From Parapedobacter deserti (GTDB lineage: Bacteria > Bacteroidota > Bacteroidia > Sphingobacteriales > Sphingobacteriaceae), in assembly GCF_042646065.1 (NCBI RefSeq), contig NZ_JBHRTA010000038.1:558001-622000 (forward strand): a stretch of 64,000 nt of DNA, given 5' to 3'. Within the stretch, counting starts at the first letter, position 1. Every line of letters begins with the position of its first letter. A program made the translations under genes and the position numbers. Under the pieces are notes generated by a model. The model was given only the letters and a program-made list of their open reading frames with translations. It did not search any database and had not been told where the DNA came from. Shown here in pieces: positions 17,113 through 25,551 of the stretch.

Positions 17113-19604
17113 TCATGATCTATTGCAAACATATTCCTAAAATTTTCTGGCTGCTGGGACTTGCAGCCTGCACAACCCATGGAACCGTCACCGAAGATCA
17201 ACCGCTATCGCTGCATTGGGAAATCGTCGCGTCGCCGTACGGGGACACCCAGCGGACGCTTTCCCGGTTGACAATCACTAATCGTTCCCCGGACACGTTG
17301 AGCGCAACCGGTTGGTCAGTCTTTTTCAATGCAGGTGAGGTGGAAGTTTTCGGTAATGACACGCTGGTAGCGGCTATTGAAATAGTCAACGGCGATTTCT
17401 TCGCCCTTTATCCCAAAGAAAAGTGGAAGCCGGTGCCACCCGATTCGAGTGTCCGCATTCAGGTATTATCGCGAAAGCTCAACAATGTGACCGACATTCC
17501 CAAAGGATTCTATTGGGTGTCGGATAGCTATCCCGGGGGCGTGCCCGTTCCATTGGAAGTGGCTCCGTTTGCGTCGGCAGATGGCCATGAAATAGCCTTG
17601 GCCGCACGTGTGCATACCCAAAATGAGTTGATCTACGCAGCACCGGGAAAACCGCTGCCTCCGATCATACCCACACCAAATGCTTTTGTGACGGGAGAAA
17701 GCATATTCCGGTTAGGTCCGGAGGTGGCAATCGCCGCCGATCGTGTTTTTAGGCGGGAAGCTGGCTATCTGCGGGACGAGCTTGCGGGGGTATTGATACA
17801 GCAGCCGGTGTTCGTTGAAGACCATTCGGCTGCATCCATCACGCTGCGCCATAAGGAAGGACTGCCCCCCGAAGGCTACGTGCTGGTCGTGGATAGCCAT
17901 GGCATTGTGATCGAAGCCAGTAAACCTGCCGGTGCCTTTTACGGCGTCCAGTCGCTGAAAGGGCTGTTGCCGCCGGTTGCCTGGCAAACCAAGCAAACCG
18001 GCATGGCCCTTACCGCTATCACGATAAATGATGCGCCCCGTTTCGGGCATCGGGCAGTCATGCTTGACGTGGCACGCAATTTCCAGACAAAGGAACAGGT
18101 GATGAAGATAATTGACCTGCTTGCGTTGTATAAAATCAATGTACTGCATTTCCATCTGAATGAGGACGAGGCATGGCGGCTGGAGATACCCGGCTTACCG
18201 GAACTTACCGAGGTAGGCGCTAAACGGGGGCACACCCTGGACGATGCAACGCACCTGATGCCTTCATATGGTTCCGGTCCGTACGTTGACAACGCGACTG
18301 GCACAGGGCACTACAGCCGTTCGGAGTACATCGAGTTGCTGGAGTATGCTACTGAGCGCCACATCCGGGTGATCCCGGAGATCGAAACTCCAGGCCATGC
18401 GCGGGCGGCCATCAAATCGATGGATGCGCGCTACGCACGCCTGCTTGCAGAAGGCGATACCGCAGCCGCTACCCGATACCTGTTGCGCGACGTGGATGAC
18501 CAATCGGTATACCGATCTGTGCAGAATTGGAATGATAACGTAATGAATATCGCCTTGCCCTCCACCTACGCATTTTTGGAAATGGTCGTTGACGAGCTTA
18601 TTGCAATGTACCACGAGGCGGGGGCTCCCCTGCAAACCATCCATTTTGGCGGCGACGAAGTGCCAAACGGTGTATGGGAACGGTCGCCCGCCGTGCATCG
18701 GCTGCTGACATCCGAGGGCATTCCCCATGTGGACGAGCTATGGCACTATTATTTTAGCCGAATTGACGGCATGTTGAAGTCGCGGGGCCTTTACCTTTCC
18801 GGTTGGGAAGAGATCGGGATGAAACAGGCTGAGGTGAATGGTGCGCGCCGTATGGTGGTGGAACCGCGGTTCGCTCAATCGAATTTCCATGTGGATGTGT
18901 GGAATAATCTCGGTGACAACGTTGATTTGGCCTACCGGCTTGCGAATGCGGGATATCAGGTGGTACTGACCAACGTGACGAACTTCTATTTCGATTTGGC
19001 ATACAATGAGAGCTTTTATGAAATCGGCCAGTATTGGGGCGGTTATGTCGACGTCGATAAAGCCTTCCGGTTTATTCCGTTCGATTACTACCGCAGCTTG
19101 GAGAAACCTGCTGTCGGAGAACGGCTGACGGCTGTAGGACGGGCGAATATCGTGGGGTTGCAAGCCCCGTTGTGGAGTGAGATCATTACCTCGCCGGAGC
19201 GGATGGAGTACTTATTGTTGCCAAAGCTATTTGGGTTGGCTGAACGCGCGTGGGCGGCGGATCCGATATGGGCTGCAGCCGCTGACGATGCCACCGCGCA
19301 GCAATCGTATGCGGCAGATTGGTCGGCTTTCATCCATGTCTTGGCGAAACAGGAATTGCCCCGGCTGGATTACTACAGGGGCGGGTATCACTACCGCATA
19401 CCGACCACAGGTGTGGTTGAGAAGGAAGGTAGGTTGCATGCAAACGTACAATACCCCGGATTTACCATCCGGTATACCACCGATGGCAGCGAGCCTGACG
19501 CACAGAGTCCGATTTACACCACGCCGCTGCCCGCAGCGGGTAGCACAGCATTCCGGGTTTTCAATGCTGCAGGTAGGGGAGGTCGTACCATTTATTGGCA
19601 ATGA
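17109..19604 (+). CDS. Family 20 beta-N-acetylhexosaminidase, lipoprotein
   Basis: An 831-residue lipoprotein with Cys21 (LLGLAAC). The N-terminal CHB_HEX-like beta-sandwich is followed by the GH20b alpha/beta domain (about 185-315). The GH20 barrel contains DVARNFQTKEQV, LHFHLNEDEAWRLEIPGL and the catalytic pair Asp516-Glu517 in HFGGDEVPNG. A chitobiase C-terminal-type domain ends the protein (FTIRYTTDGSEPDAQSP). It removes terminal beta-GlcNAc/GalNAc and would complete degradation of chitobiose released by the GH18. It is the last gene of the operon. Its final 13 bases overlap the convergent sigma-factor gene, so transcripts of the two must overlap. Confidence 0.95.
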   Translation: MIMIYCKHIPKIFWLLGLAACTTHGTVTEDQPLSLHWEIVASPYGDTQRTLSRLTITNRSPDTLSATGWSVFFNAGEVEVFGNDTLVAAIEIVNGDFFALYPKEKWKPVPPDSSVRIQVLSRKLNNVTDIPKGFYWVSDSYPGGVPVPLEVAPFASADGHEIALAARVHTQNELIYAAPGKPLPPIIPTPNAFVTGESIFRLGPEVAIAADRVFRREAGYLRDELAGVLIQQPVFVEDHSAASITLRHKEGLPPEGYVLVVDSHGIVIEASKPAGAFYGVQSLKGLLPPVAWQTKQTGMALTAITINDAPRFGHRAVMLDVARNFQTKEQVMKIIDLLALYKINVLHFHLNEDEAWRLEIPGLPELTEVGAKRGHTLDDATHLMPSYGSGPYVDNATGTGHYSRSEYIELLEYATERHIRVIPEIETPGHARAAIKSMDARYARLLAEGDTAAATRYLLRDVDDQSVYRSVQNWNDNVMNIALPSTYAFLEMVVDELIAMYHEAGAPLQTIHFGGDEVPNGVWERSPAVHRLLTSEGIPHVDELWHYYFSRIDGMLKSRGLYLSGWEEIGMKQAEVNGARRMVVEPRFAQSNFHVDVWNNLGDNVDLAYRLANAGYQVVLTNVTNFYFDLAYNESFYEIGQYWGGYVDVDKAFRFIPFDYYRSLEKPAVGERLTAVGRANIVGLQAPLWSEIITSPERMEYLLLPKLFGLAERAWAADPIWAAAADDATAQQSYAADWSAFIHVLAKQELPRLDYYRGGYHYRIPTTGVVEKEGRLHANVQYPGFTIRYTTDGSEPDAQSPIYTTPLPAAGSTAFRVFNAAGRGGRTIYWQ

Positions 19605-20182
19605 AGCAAAAGATATATCAAGGATAACAGGTATGACCGTAAAGTCCTGATCGCACTATGCAAGGTATTGTATACCGTGCGTTCTGTGAGCGACAGTAGG
19701 ATTGCAATCTCGGAAATAGGCTGGTTTTTATAGAAGCGAAGCTCGATGATTTGTTTTTGTCGTTTCGTCAATCTTTCGAGTGCAGCGCGAAGCTTGTCCC
19801 GCGTGTGTTCTTCGCTTTGCGAAATGACCAATAGCTCTTCATAAGACTGTTCCCAAGGTTCAACGGCATCTCCCTGAAGGATGGGTGCCGCCGATTTCGA
19901 ATCGTAATCCTGAAACGTTTTATGGCATACCCGTTTGTATACGGCAATAACATATTGTTTCTTATTGTTCACATGCTCCCGGCGTTCCCAGTCCTTCCAG
20001 AGTTCGAGGAAAAGGTTGTGGATGCACTCTTTCACGAAATCCGGCGTTTTGTACCAATGAAGCCCCAGCCGATAGAAATCGTCGTAAAACAACATAAAGC
20101 AATGATACAGTCCTTCCCGGCCATCCGTGAAGAACAGGTTCCATTCTTTTGCAATGTGGGGGGTACACACTTTAGGCCTCAT
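19592..20182 (-). CDS. ECF RNA polymerase sigma factor
   Basis: A 196-residue sigma-70 family protein. Region 2 covers about residues 20-85 (FYDDFYRLGLHWY, then CIHNLFLELWKDWERRE) and region 4 about 130-185, with the helix-turn-helix LTKRQKQIIELRFYKNQPISEIA then LSLTERTVYNTLH. The C-terminal tail is hydrophobic (SYLLSLIYLLLHC). Start ATG at 20180-20182. This is the FecI-like type that pairs with FecR. In most Bacteroidota loci it lies directly upstream of FecR, but here it is convergent to the operon and 11 kb from fecR. It probably directs transcription of the glycan locus; that pairing is inferred because no other ECF gene is in the window. Confidence 0.9.
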   Translation of the reverse strand: MRPKVCTPHIAKEWNLFFTDGREGLYHCFMLFYDDFYRLGLHWYKTPDFVKECIHNLFLELWKDWERREHVNNKKQYVIAVYKRVCHKTFQDYDSKSAAPILQGDAVEPWEQSYEELLVISQSEEHTRDKLRAALERLTKRQKQIIELRFYKNQPISEIAILLSLTERTVYNTLHSAIRTLRSYLLSLIYLLLHCQ

Positions 20183-20263
20183 GAGAGCGCATAATAGTCA
20201 CTAAGATAAGCATTTATTGTTACCTTGCAACTGCCCTGTGATCTAATACTGCGCCCCGAAGGA

Positions 20264-21259
20264 TTATATATTCTTTTTCAGCCTTAGGAAAAATTGTTTT
20301 TCGCGGTCAGCAAGTGCAGCAAGCTGGTCGCTTAATTTTTCATAGATGTCGAGTCCGGACTTGCGGTTTTTATAGATGCGTGAGATATCCAGTGCGAAAT
20401 CGCGCCAAGCATCACCGATTGTTGTCATCTCTTCTGATCGCTGGATGAGCTCCGGGCGATTAAGAAGCGTGCCGGCTTCCTGTAGGAACGCCGCGTAAAT
20501 AAAGCGAAACCCGCCGCCACCGGTGCCGATTTCCTCCTGCATCCGCACGAGCTGCGCAAGGTAGTGGTTGGTTTTTTTGGTGCCGATGGATAGCGGCCAC
20601 TTCCGGATGTTGCGAGCCACCCATTTCATGGCCTGTACGCCAACGATGGGAACCGGCGCGAGCATGTCGTTGCAGGTTTGGCGGATTCCTTGAGTAATAG
20701 CCTTTTCAAGTTCATAGTTGTCAGGCAACCGTTCAAGGTAGTACAAGTGCCCCTTGGGGGGCAGCGCTCCCTTCGCAAAGCGTACACGAATCAGGTCCTG
20801 CACGGTAAGCCGGGTGGTGCCATCCATGACCGGATCACTGATAAGGTATTCGTTTCCCTGCTTGCCATACACTACAAGGTTGTGTGCGTTGAAATGGAAG
20901 CGGTACTCATCTGGAAAGTAAGTGAGGTGATAGACGCCGACCTGCAATCCGACGGGAATACCCTGTTGAAGTTTTTTATCCAGGACGGCCATCGCCCGTT
21001 GGGGTGATGAAAACCGCTGGTGCTTCACCGCAATACCCAGCCGCTTTGCCAATCTTCGAAAAATCTTGCCAGGCATGGGGCGATAGCTGAAGCCGGGCGC
21101 AAAATTGACCTTGAGGAAAGGTAGGTATACAAAGAACAGACCGCTTCCGATGCCGAATGCCATGGGCTCCGAAAGTCTGATGCCGTGGTGATTAAGTAGG
21201 TTGGAAATGACACCGTTTTCGCAGTGCGCGGACTGCCTGTGCTCAAAATCTATATTCAT
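20264..21259 (-). CDS. BtrH N-terminal-domain protein of the flexirubin cluster
   Basis: A 331-residue soluble protein. The N-terminal half resembles BtrH/papain-like domains: Cys13 in SAHCENGVISNLLNHHG, then a Gly-rich strand, the segment VGLQVGVYHLTYFP and His in FHFNAHNLVVYG, giving a plausible Cys-His pair. The C-terminal half is helical (DUF4872-like; AAFLQEAGTLL, DISRIYKN). BtrH-type proteins catalyse acyl transfer from ACP, so a role in moving an acyl group during pigment assembly is plausible. It overlaps the upstream gene stop (ATGA) and is the last gene of the minus-strand operon, where the glycan locus now begins. Confidence 0.82.
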   Translation of the reverse strand: MNIDFEHRQSAHCENGVISNLLNHHGIRLSEPMAFGIGSGLFFVYLPFLKVNFAPGFSYRPMPGKIFRRLAKRLGIAVKHQRFSSPQRAMAVLDKKLQQGIPVGLQVGVYHLTYFPDEYRFHFNAHNLVVYGKQGNEYLISDPVMDGTTRLTVQDLIRVRFAKGALPPKGHLYYLERLPDNYELEKAITQGIRQTCNDMLAPVPIVGVQAMKWVARNIRKWPLSIGTKKTNHYLAQLVRMQEEIGTGGGGFRFIYAAFLQEAGTLLNRPELIQRSEEMTTIGDAWRDFALDISRIYKNRKSGLDIYEKLSDQLAALADREKQFFLRLKKNI

Positions 21260-21669
21260 TTATCGTATTGGGAGAAGGGAGCGGTTAGCCGGTCCACAGT
21301 GATATCAAAAGTGTCCGCATATTTTTGAAGCGTTTTTTTCTTCAACTTACCGAAGCGCTTGGGATGGAAATGCCGCTTGACAAACCAACGATGAATGCCG
21401 ACATAGTCGGCCAGCAACGCGACGTCCATGCGATGGAGCTCCATATAGTAGGCGATCGGACTAAGCCGTCCGGCCAATACCGCTTCCTTGGTCGCCGCTA
21501 TCCGCTCACTGACGAGGTCAAGCGATTCGTTCAGCGCGAGTGTCTTAGCTTCCCAGCCTGTGCTGCGGACGGTCGTATAACGGCCATTTTCATCCACAGC
21601 ATAGCAGAGTTCGCTGATATCGGTTTTTGCCAGGCTTCGCTTGTCTTGCGGCACTTCGTTTTTCTTCAT
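21256..21669 (-). CDS. Small helix-turn-helix-like protein in the flexirubin operon
   Basis: A 137-residue protein of unknown function. The C-terminal region (about residues 68-130) reads like an XRE-type helical bundle: an initial helix ending MELHRMDVALLADYVGI, a basic segment WFVKRHFHPKRFGKLKKK, then a helix TLQKYADTFDIT followed by VDRL. That pattern is typical of small DNA-binding regulators. No enzymatic motif is visible. It lies between the dehydratase gene (7 bp gap) and the BtrH-like gene (4 bp overlap), so it is co-expressed with the pathway. It could regulate the cluster, or be a protein-interaction module. Family-level recognition is weak. Confidence 0.7.
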   Translation of the reverse strand: MKKNEVPQDKRSLAKTDISELCYAVDENGRYTTVRSTGWEAKTLALNESLDLVSERIAATKEAVLAGRLSPIAYYMELHRMDVALLADYVGIHRWFVKRHFHPKRFGKLKKKTLQKYADTFDITVDRLTAPFSQYDK

Positions 21670-21676
21670 ATGCGCG

Positions 21677-22129
21677 TCACTGGTCTTTGGTTTGCAACAA
21701 CATTTTCATCGTTGCGGCCAGAGCGGTTTCCCCATTTACGGAGACGCGGCCCCGGATGTTGCAAATTTTCAAAAAATCCGAAGTAAAAACAAGCTCGGTA
21801 TGCGTACAGGTGATCAACTGGTCGCCAATCTGCGGCAGTGCATGCACCGCCAGGTCCAAAATGGTGCTGATGACGCCTAAGTTGTCTTTTTCCTTGTCCC
21901 ACAGAACTTCACCGGGTTTGGTGAAGAAATAATTGAGAAAGATAAAGCTGGTCTGTGCGAGGTTTTCAAGCATACCCATTTCTGATAGCGCGTTGTGGTC
22001 GACGAATAGGCAATCCGGTGTGACGAGAAAGCTGGTTTCCGTTTTTAAGCCATCAACCGCCACTACGTGGTCTACCATAATCATCGGCGCACGGTGGGGA
22101 ATCAATTCATTTATTTCGGGAAATGGCAT
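21677..22129 (-). CDS. FabZ/ApeP-like 3-hydroxyacyl-ACP dehydratase
   Basis: A 150-residue hot-dog protein. The N-terminus ELIPHRAPMIMVDHV matches the FabZ/FabA-like (L)PHRxPxxxVD motif, and the later segment LSEMGMLENLAQT corresponds to the helix carrying the catalytic Glu/Asp. It would remove water from 3-hydroxyacyl-ACP to create each double bond of the polyene. The open frame reaches 22222, but the ATG at 22127-22129 begins exactly at the domain, and the extra 31 residues lie in the preceding gene. It follows the second dehydratase by 4 bp. Paired dehydratase subunits are normal for aryl polyene systems. Confidence 0.88.
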   Translation of the reverse strand: MPFPEINELIPHRAPMIMVDHVVAVDGLKTETSFLVTPDCLFVDHNALSEMGMLENLAQTSFIFLNYFFTKPGEVLWDKEKDNLGVISTILDLAVHALPQIGDQLITCTHTELVFTSDFLKICNIRGRVSVNGETALAATMKMLLQTKDQ

Positions 22130-22133
22130 ACCG

Positions 22134-22565
22134 CTAATCTTTGGCAATGACTGTCCGCATTTCGCCTGTGGCAATGAGCTGCCCGCCATGCTTGACCGCA
22201 CCCTGCACCATCGTAACGCCAAACAGTTGCTGCAGGATATGTATGGACGTGGTCAGATCGTCCCCTACACGCGGCAACTGGCATATCTCGAAGTTTTTTA
22301 TAGAGCCGATATAACCCACCGGAGGGCGCATGTCGCGCAAAAAATAGTCGTATCCCTGATGCAGCGCAATGGTCTGTGCGAAATGTTCGATTACGCCCGC
22401 TTCGGTAAGGCGTCCTCCGCCGTCGACCAGGATATGCTCAACAGGAACGCGGAAACCGGCAACAATGTGATTCGGTTTGTATTCGATAAGCCGGTCAACC
22501 AAAACAAAAGGCTGCTGCTGCGGCATCAATTTACCAATGGCTTCCTGTGACGAAATGAGGCTCAT
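22134..22565 (-). CDS. ApeI-like hot-dog dehydratase
   Basis: A 143-residue hot-dog fold protein. LMPQQQPFVLVDRL corresponds to the FabZ N-terminal motif, but the usual HR is replaced by QQ. AGVIEHFAQTIALHQGYD is the central helix with the family Glu. The next gene encodes another hot-dog protein that keeps HR, so the two probably form a heteromeric dehydratase like the ApeI/ApeP pair of aryl polyene synthases. In such pairs one subunit can be divergent in its active site; which half is catalytic here is inference. It sits 5 bp after darB. Confidence 0.86.
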   Translation of the reverse strand: MSLISSQEAIGKLMPQQQPFVLVDRLIEYKPNHIVAGFRVPVEHILVDGGGRLTEAGVIEHFAQTIALHQGYDYFLRDMRPPVGYIGSIKNFEICQLPRVGDDLTTSIHILQQLFGVTMVQGAVKHGGQLIATGEMRTVIAKD

Positions 22566-22570
22566 AACAT

Positions 22571-23710
22571 TTAGGTTACTTCCAACAGTGCATAAACATA
22601 AGAAAATCTTCCGCTTTCAGGAACCGATAACAGTATTTTTTGACCACGTTTGAGTGCATGCGTGTTGAAAAGCTCCTCCAATTGGAGGTAGCTGGATGCC
22701 GAACCTACGTTGCCGATCTTGTGCAGGTTGATGAACCACTTTTCTTCTGGGATGGTTATGCCCGCTTTTTCGAAGGCTTCCGCCAATCGGTCGCGAAAAA
22801 AGTAAGAGGAGATGTGCGGGAGGAAATGGTCGATTTCGCTTGCCGTCACTTGGTGCTTACGGAGGATTTGCCGAATGCTTTCGACCCCTTTTGGAATGAT
22901 GTGGCTCTCCAGCAATTTGATGTCCTGCTTGATTGCAAAAATCGATTGTTCAAGCCAGTCTTGGGGCGGGGTGTCGCTCCAGGAACGCAGTTTTCCATCG
23001 ACCTTGGTGGCTCCCGCAAACATGCAGGCTTCCAGCTCATGTGCATAAGAAATGCCGTCTACCCAATGGACGGCAAGCGACAGGCGGTCCGGATTGGGGG
23101 TGTCGGTAATTAGCATTGCTCCGGCGCCATCGGACAACATCCATCGGAGAAAATCTTTTTCAAAGGCAATGATGGGATTCTGTTCAAGCGCGGCAAGGCA
23201 CTCGGATTCATCATTGAACTTATCCGCGCGGAGCCAAGATGAAACGCGTTCAGAGCCCGTGCACACGGCTTTTTTTGCGCTACCGGTGGCAATGGACATG
23301 TAAGCATACTTAAGCGCATTCATGCCGGAAGTACAGATCCCGGAAGCGGAGTTAAGCTCCATGGCTTTATTGCGCCATAGCCCATGTACCATACTGGCAT
23401 GTGAAGGCAACAATTGGTCGGGGGTGGAGGTGCCACATGAGAGCACCTCGATGTCAAGGGCATCGGTCGCGGATTGCGCCATCAGCGTTTGAATTGCTTC
23501 GATGGTCAATTCGGCATTGTTGTGTGTCGGCTGCCCGTCTGTGCCGATGGCATAGTGACGCGATGTGATCCGGTTGTTGCGCAGTACAATGGAACGCGCA
23601 CGGGAAGGGGCACCGTTGACGATGCCCAATACCTGCTCCATGCGGTCGTTAGGAACGGGCTCATTAGGCAAAAACTTCGCAATTGCATTGATGTATACCT
23701 GTGGCATCAT
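22571..23710 (-). CDS. darB: DarB-like KAS III ketosynthase, dialkylresorcinol synthesis
   Basis: A 379-residue thiolase-fold enzyme of the KAS III type. The Cys-His-Asn triad is visible: Cys126 in SASGICTSGMNALKY, a His in FLPHISSYF and an Asn in KIGNVGSAS. In the dar pathway DarB joins a beta-ketoacyl thioester to an enoyl thioester and cyclises the product to a 1,3-cyclohexanedione, which DarA then aromatises. The directly upstream gene is darA with a 4-bp overlap, the standard DarA-DarB pairing, which makes this call firm. The start codon is the first of two consecutive ATGs (23708-23710). Confidence 0.93.
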   Translation of the reverse strand: MMPQVYINAIAKFLPNEPVPNDRMEQVLGIVNGAPSRARSIVLRNNRITSRHYAIGTDGQPTHNNAELTIEAIQTLMAQSATDALDIEVLSCGTSTPDQLLPSHASMVHGLWRNKAMELNSASGICTSGMNALKYAYMSIATGSAKKAVCTGSERVSSWLRADKFNDESECLAALEQNPIIAFEKDFLRWMLSDGAGAMLITDTPNPDRLSLAVHWVDGISYAHELEACMFAGATKVDGKLRSWSDTPPQDWLEQSIFAIKQDIKLLESHIIPKGVESIRQILRKHQVTASEIDHFLPHISSYFFRDRLAEAFEKAGITIPEEKWFINLHKIGNVGSASSYLQLEELFNTHALKRGQKILLSVPESGRFSYVYALLEVT

Positions 23711-24642
23711 CGAATTCTTTTGAGATTAACAGATTGATAGTATCGCTTTTCTTTTCGAATAAGGGAAAGAAAAGGCAAATGTAGGATTAAAAATAGTAAA
23801 CTGACGATGGGAGCAAGTACCCAAATGGCAAAAAGGAGGTAATAATTGAATGCTTTGAGCCACGGCCTTCGCGCAGGCTCGCCCGGCAAACCTTTGCGGC
23901 GAATGAGGCCGGCCCATTTGGCAAACATCGAATTGGCCCGTTTGTCAGTGAATACGAGAACCGGCTTTACGCGTACCGCCCCCATTTCGACCAGCTCCTG
24001 TTGCAAGGTCGTATATGCATTGCTTTTCAAATGGGATAATACGGAGATACCGAACCTGCTCGACTCCTGAATGTCTTTGTCGGATACTCCCGGTTTGGGA
24101 AATAGGCCGAGGTACGAATCTTTTTTGCCTTTCATCATCCAGTGGACGATGGTGATGACGCTGATGTGGTTGATATGGCGGTCTGCCAAGACGATGTTGC
24201 CGACCAGGTTCGCACCGATGCTGTAAAGCGCTCTTTTTACTTTTTCCTGGGCCATCACCCACATATTGCGGCAATTGATGACGGTAATGACCGGTTTGCC
24301 TTTCAACAGCTTCTCCGCCTCCTTCTGTTTCAGAAATGAGTTGAACGGGATGGAAGGAGAGAGGTACCACACTTGGTAGCCAAGAATGACTAGATCGTAG
24401 TCTTGCGGCAGCACCTGCTCGTCAGCCGGGGCCAACTCACAGGGAATCTGCAGAAACGCTTCGGGAAATGCATCAAAAAAACTGTGGCTGTCCCATGGGA
24501 AAGGATAATCCGGTATAGGTCTTAGGCGATAAAATGTTAATTCCACACCAGGGTCCGATACCAAGGGCTTCAGTATGTTGTCCAGAATGTCTTTCTGCTG
24601 CCCAGTTTGGGTGTAGTATACGACTAAAACTTTTTTTTTCAT
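23707..24642 (-). CDS. darA: DarA-like dialkylresorcinol-forming aromatase
   Basis: A 311-residue protein. The N-terminus KVLVVYYTQTGQQKDIL has the phosphate-binding loop of flavodoxins, followed by YDLVILGYQVWYLSPSIPFN and VITVINCRNMW, typical of flavodoxin-fold strands. Near the C-terminus there is a strongly hydrophobic segment (about 265-292) and a basic tail, so membrane association is likely. DarA converts the DarB cyclohexanedione to the resorcinol ring. Start ATG at 24640-24642; the stop overlaps darB. The gene lies between the acyltransferase and darB in the pigment operon. Confidence 0.92.
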   Translation of the reverse strand: MKKKVLVVYYTQTGQQKDILDNILKPLVSDPGVELTFYRLRPIPDYPFPWDSHSFFDAFPEAFLQIPCELAPADEQVLPQDYDLVILGYQVWYLSPSIPFNSFLKQKEAEKLLKGKPVITVINCRNMWVMAQEKVKRALYSIGANLVGNIVLADRHINHISVITIVHWMMKGKKDSYLGLFPKPGVSDKDIQESSRFGISVLSHLKSNAYTTLQQELVEMGAVRVKPVLVFTDKRANSMFAKWAGLIRRKGLPGEPARRPWLKAFNYYLLFAIWVLAPIVSLLFLILHLPFLSLIRKEKRYYQSVNLKRIR

Positions 24643-24675
24643 ATCCGGCTTCCGACTTTAGGTTTCCTAATATCG

Positions 24676-25542
24676 TTAGGCTTTCCAAAAATCGTAATAA
24701 TTAAACCATTGCAAAGGATATTTGACCAGAATTTGTTCGATGCTTTGTGTGAAGGCGTGAAGCAGCGATTGCGCATCACGTTTGTTGAATGTAGCCGTCC
24801 GCGCGTATAGGTGGTAATGTTTATTCCGCTCACGCATGACATACACAAAGATTACAGGTGTATTCAGCCTTGAGCTGATAAGGAACGGCCCTGCCGGAAA
24901 GCGTGCCGGTTGTCCGAAAAAATCCGCCGTCAGGGTTTTGCTACCATCCACAAATCGGTCGCCTGTGAAGCAAATGATTCCCTTTTTATCGATTACCTGA
25001 TTGATTTCGAAAATGTGAGACAGGTCGTTTTTGACCACGATGAAGCCGGTCTTGGGTTTGGCCATGATGTTTGCAAGGTATGATTTGATGGCCCGCTGTT
25101 CTTCGTCTGTGGTCACCAGGTGGATTTGTTTATCAAATTCACCCATAAAGTACTGTGATACCTCGAAATTCCCCACATGGGCGCTTATGAGTACACCTGC
25201 ACTGTTATCCTTGGCCAACTGCCGGATGTGCTCAATGCCGTCAAATTCATAGGTGTACTTATCTGCCAGGCCAGCAGTGATCGCCACTTTGTCGATGATC
25301 GTCTGGCCGAACACAAAGTAGTTCCGATAGGTATTGATCAGGCTGCGGAATACGCTGTTTTTGCGATGGTCGTGGAAATAGCGGTATATGGCTTTTGTTT
25401 GGCGGGGGGAACAGAAGAAATAATAGGCGGCGACAAAAGCCAGCAGGAGATAAGCAACGTTTATCCCTACATGCTTGATCAGGAAAATAAATATTCTATA
25501 GCCGGAAACGGTTCCTTTTGATTTTCCTTTCCATTCAGCCAT
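24676..25542 (-). CDS. LpxL/HtrB-like acyltransferase of the flexirubin cluster
   Basis: A 288-residue lysophospholipid-acyltransferase-fold protein. One membrane helix lies at about residues 18-44, then the catalytic HX4E motif with His122 and Glu127 (SAHVGNFEV), then ICFTGDRFVDG and RFPAGPFLISS, which match the substrate-binding blocks of lipid A acyltransferases. In aryl polyene and flexirubin loci such enzymes are thought to transfer the finished polyene acyl chain from ACP to its acceptor; here the acceptor could be the dialkylresorcinol hydroxyl, forming the flexirubin ester. A lipid acceptor cannot be ruled out. The ACP gene lies 9 bp upstream and darA 33 bp downstream. Confidence 0.88.
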   Translation of the reverse strand: MAEWKGKSKGTVSGYRIFIFLIKHVGINVAYLLLAFVAAYYFFCSPRQTKAIYRYFHDHRKNSVFRSLINTYRNYFVFGQTIIDKVAITAGLADKYTYEFDGIEHIRQLAKDNSAGVLISAHVGNFEVSQYFMGEFDKQIHLVTTDEEQRAIKSYLANIMAKPKTGFIVVKNDLSHIFEINQVIDKKGIICFTGDRFVDGSKTLTADFFGQPARFPAGPFLISSRLNTPVIFVYVMRERNKHYHLYARTATFNKRDAQSLLHAFTQSIEQILVKYPLQWFNYYDFWKA

Positions 25543-25551
25543 GGGATGCGA

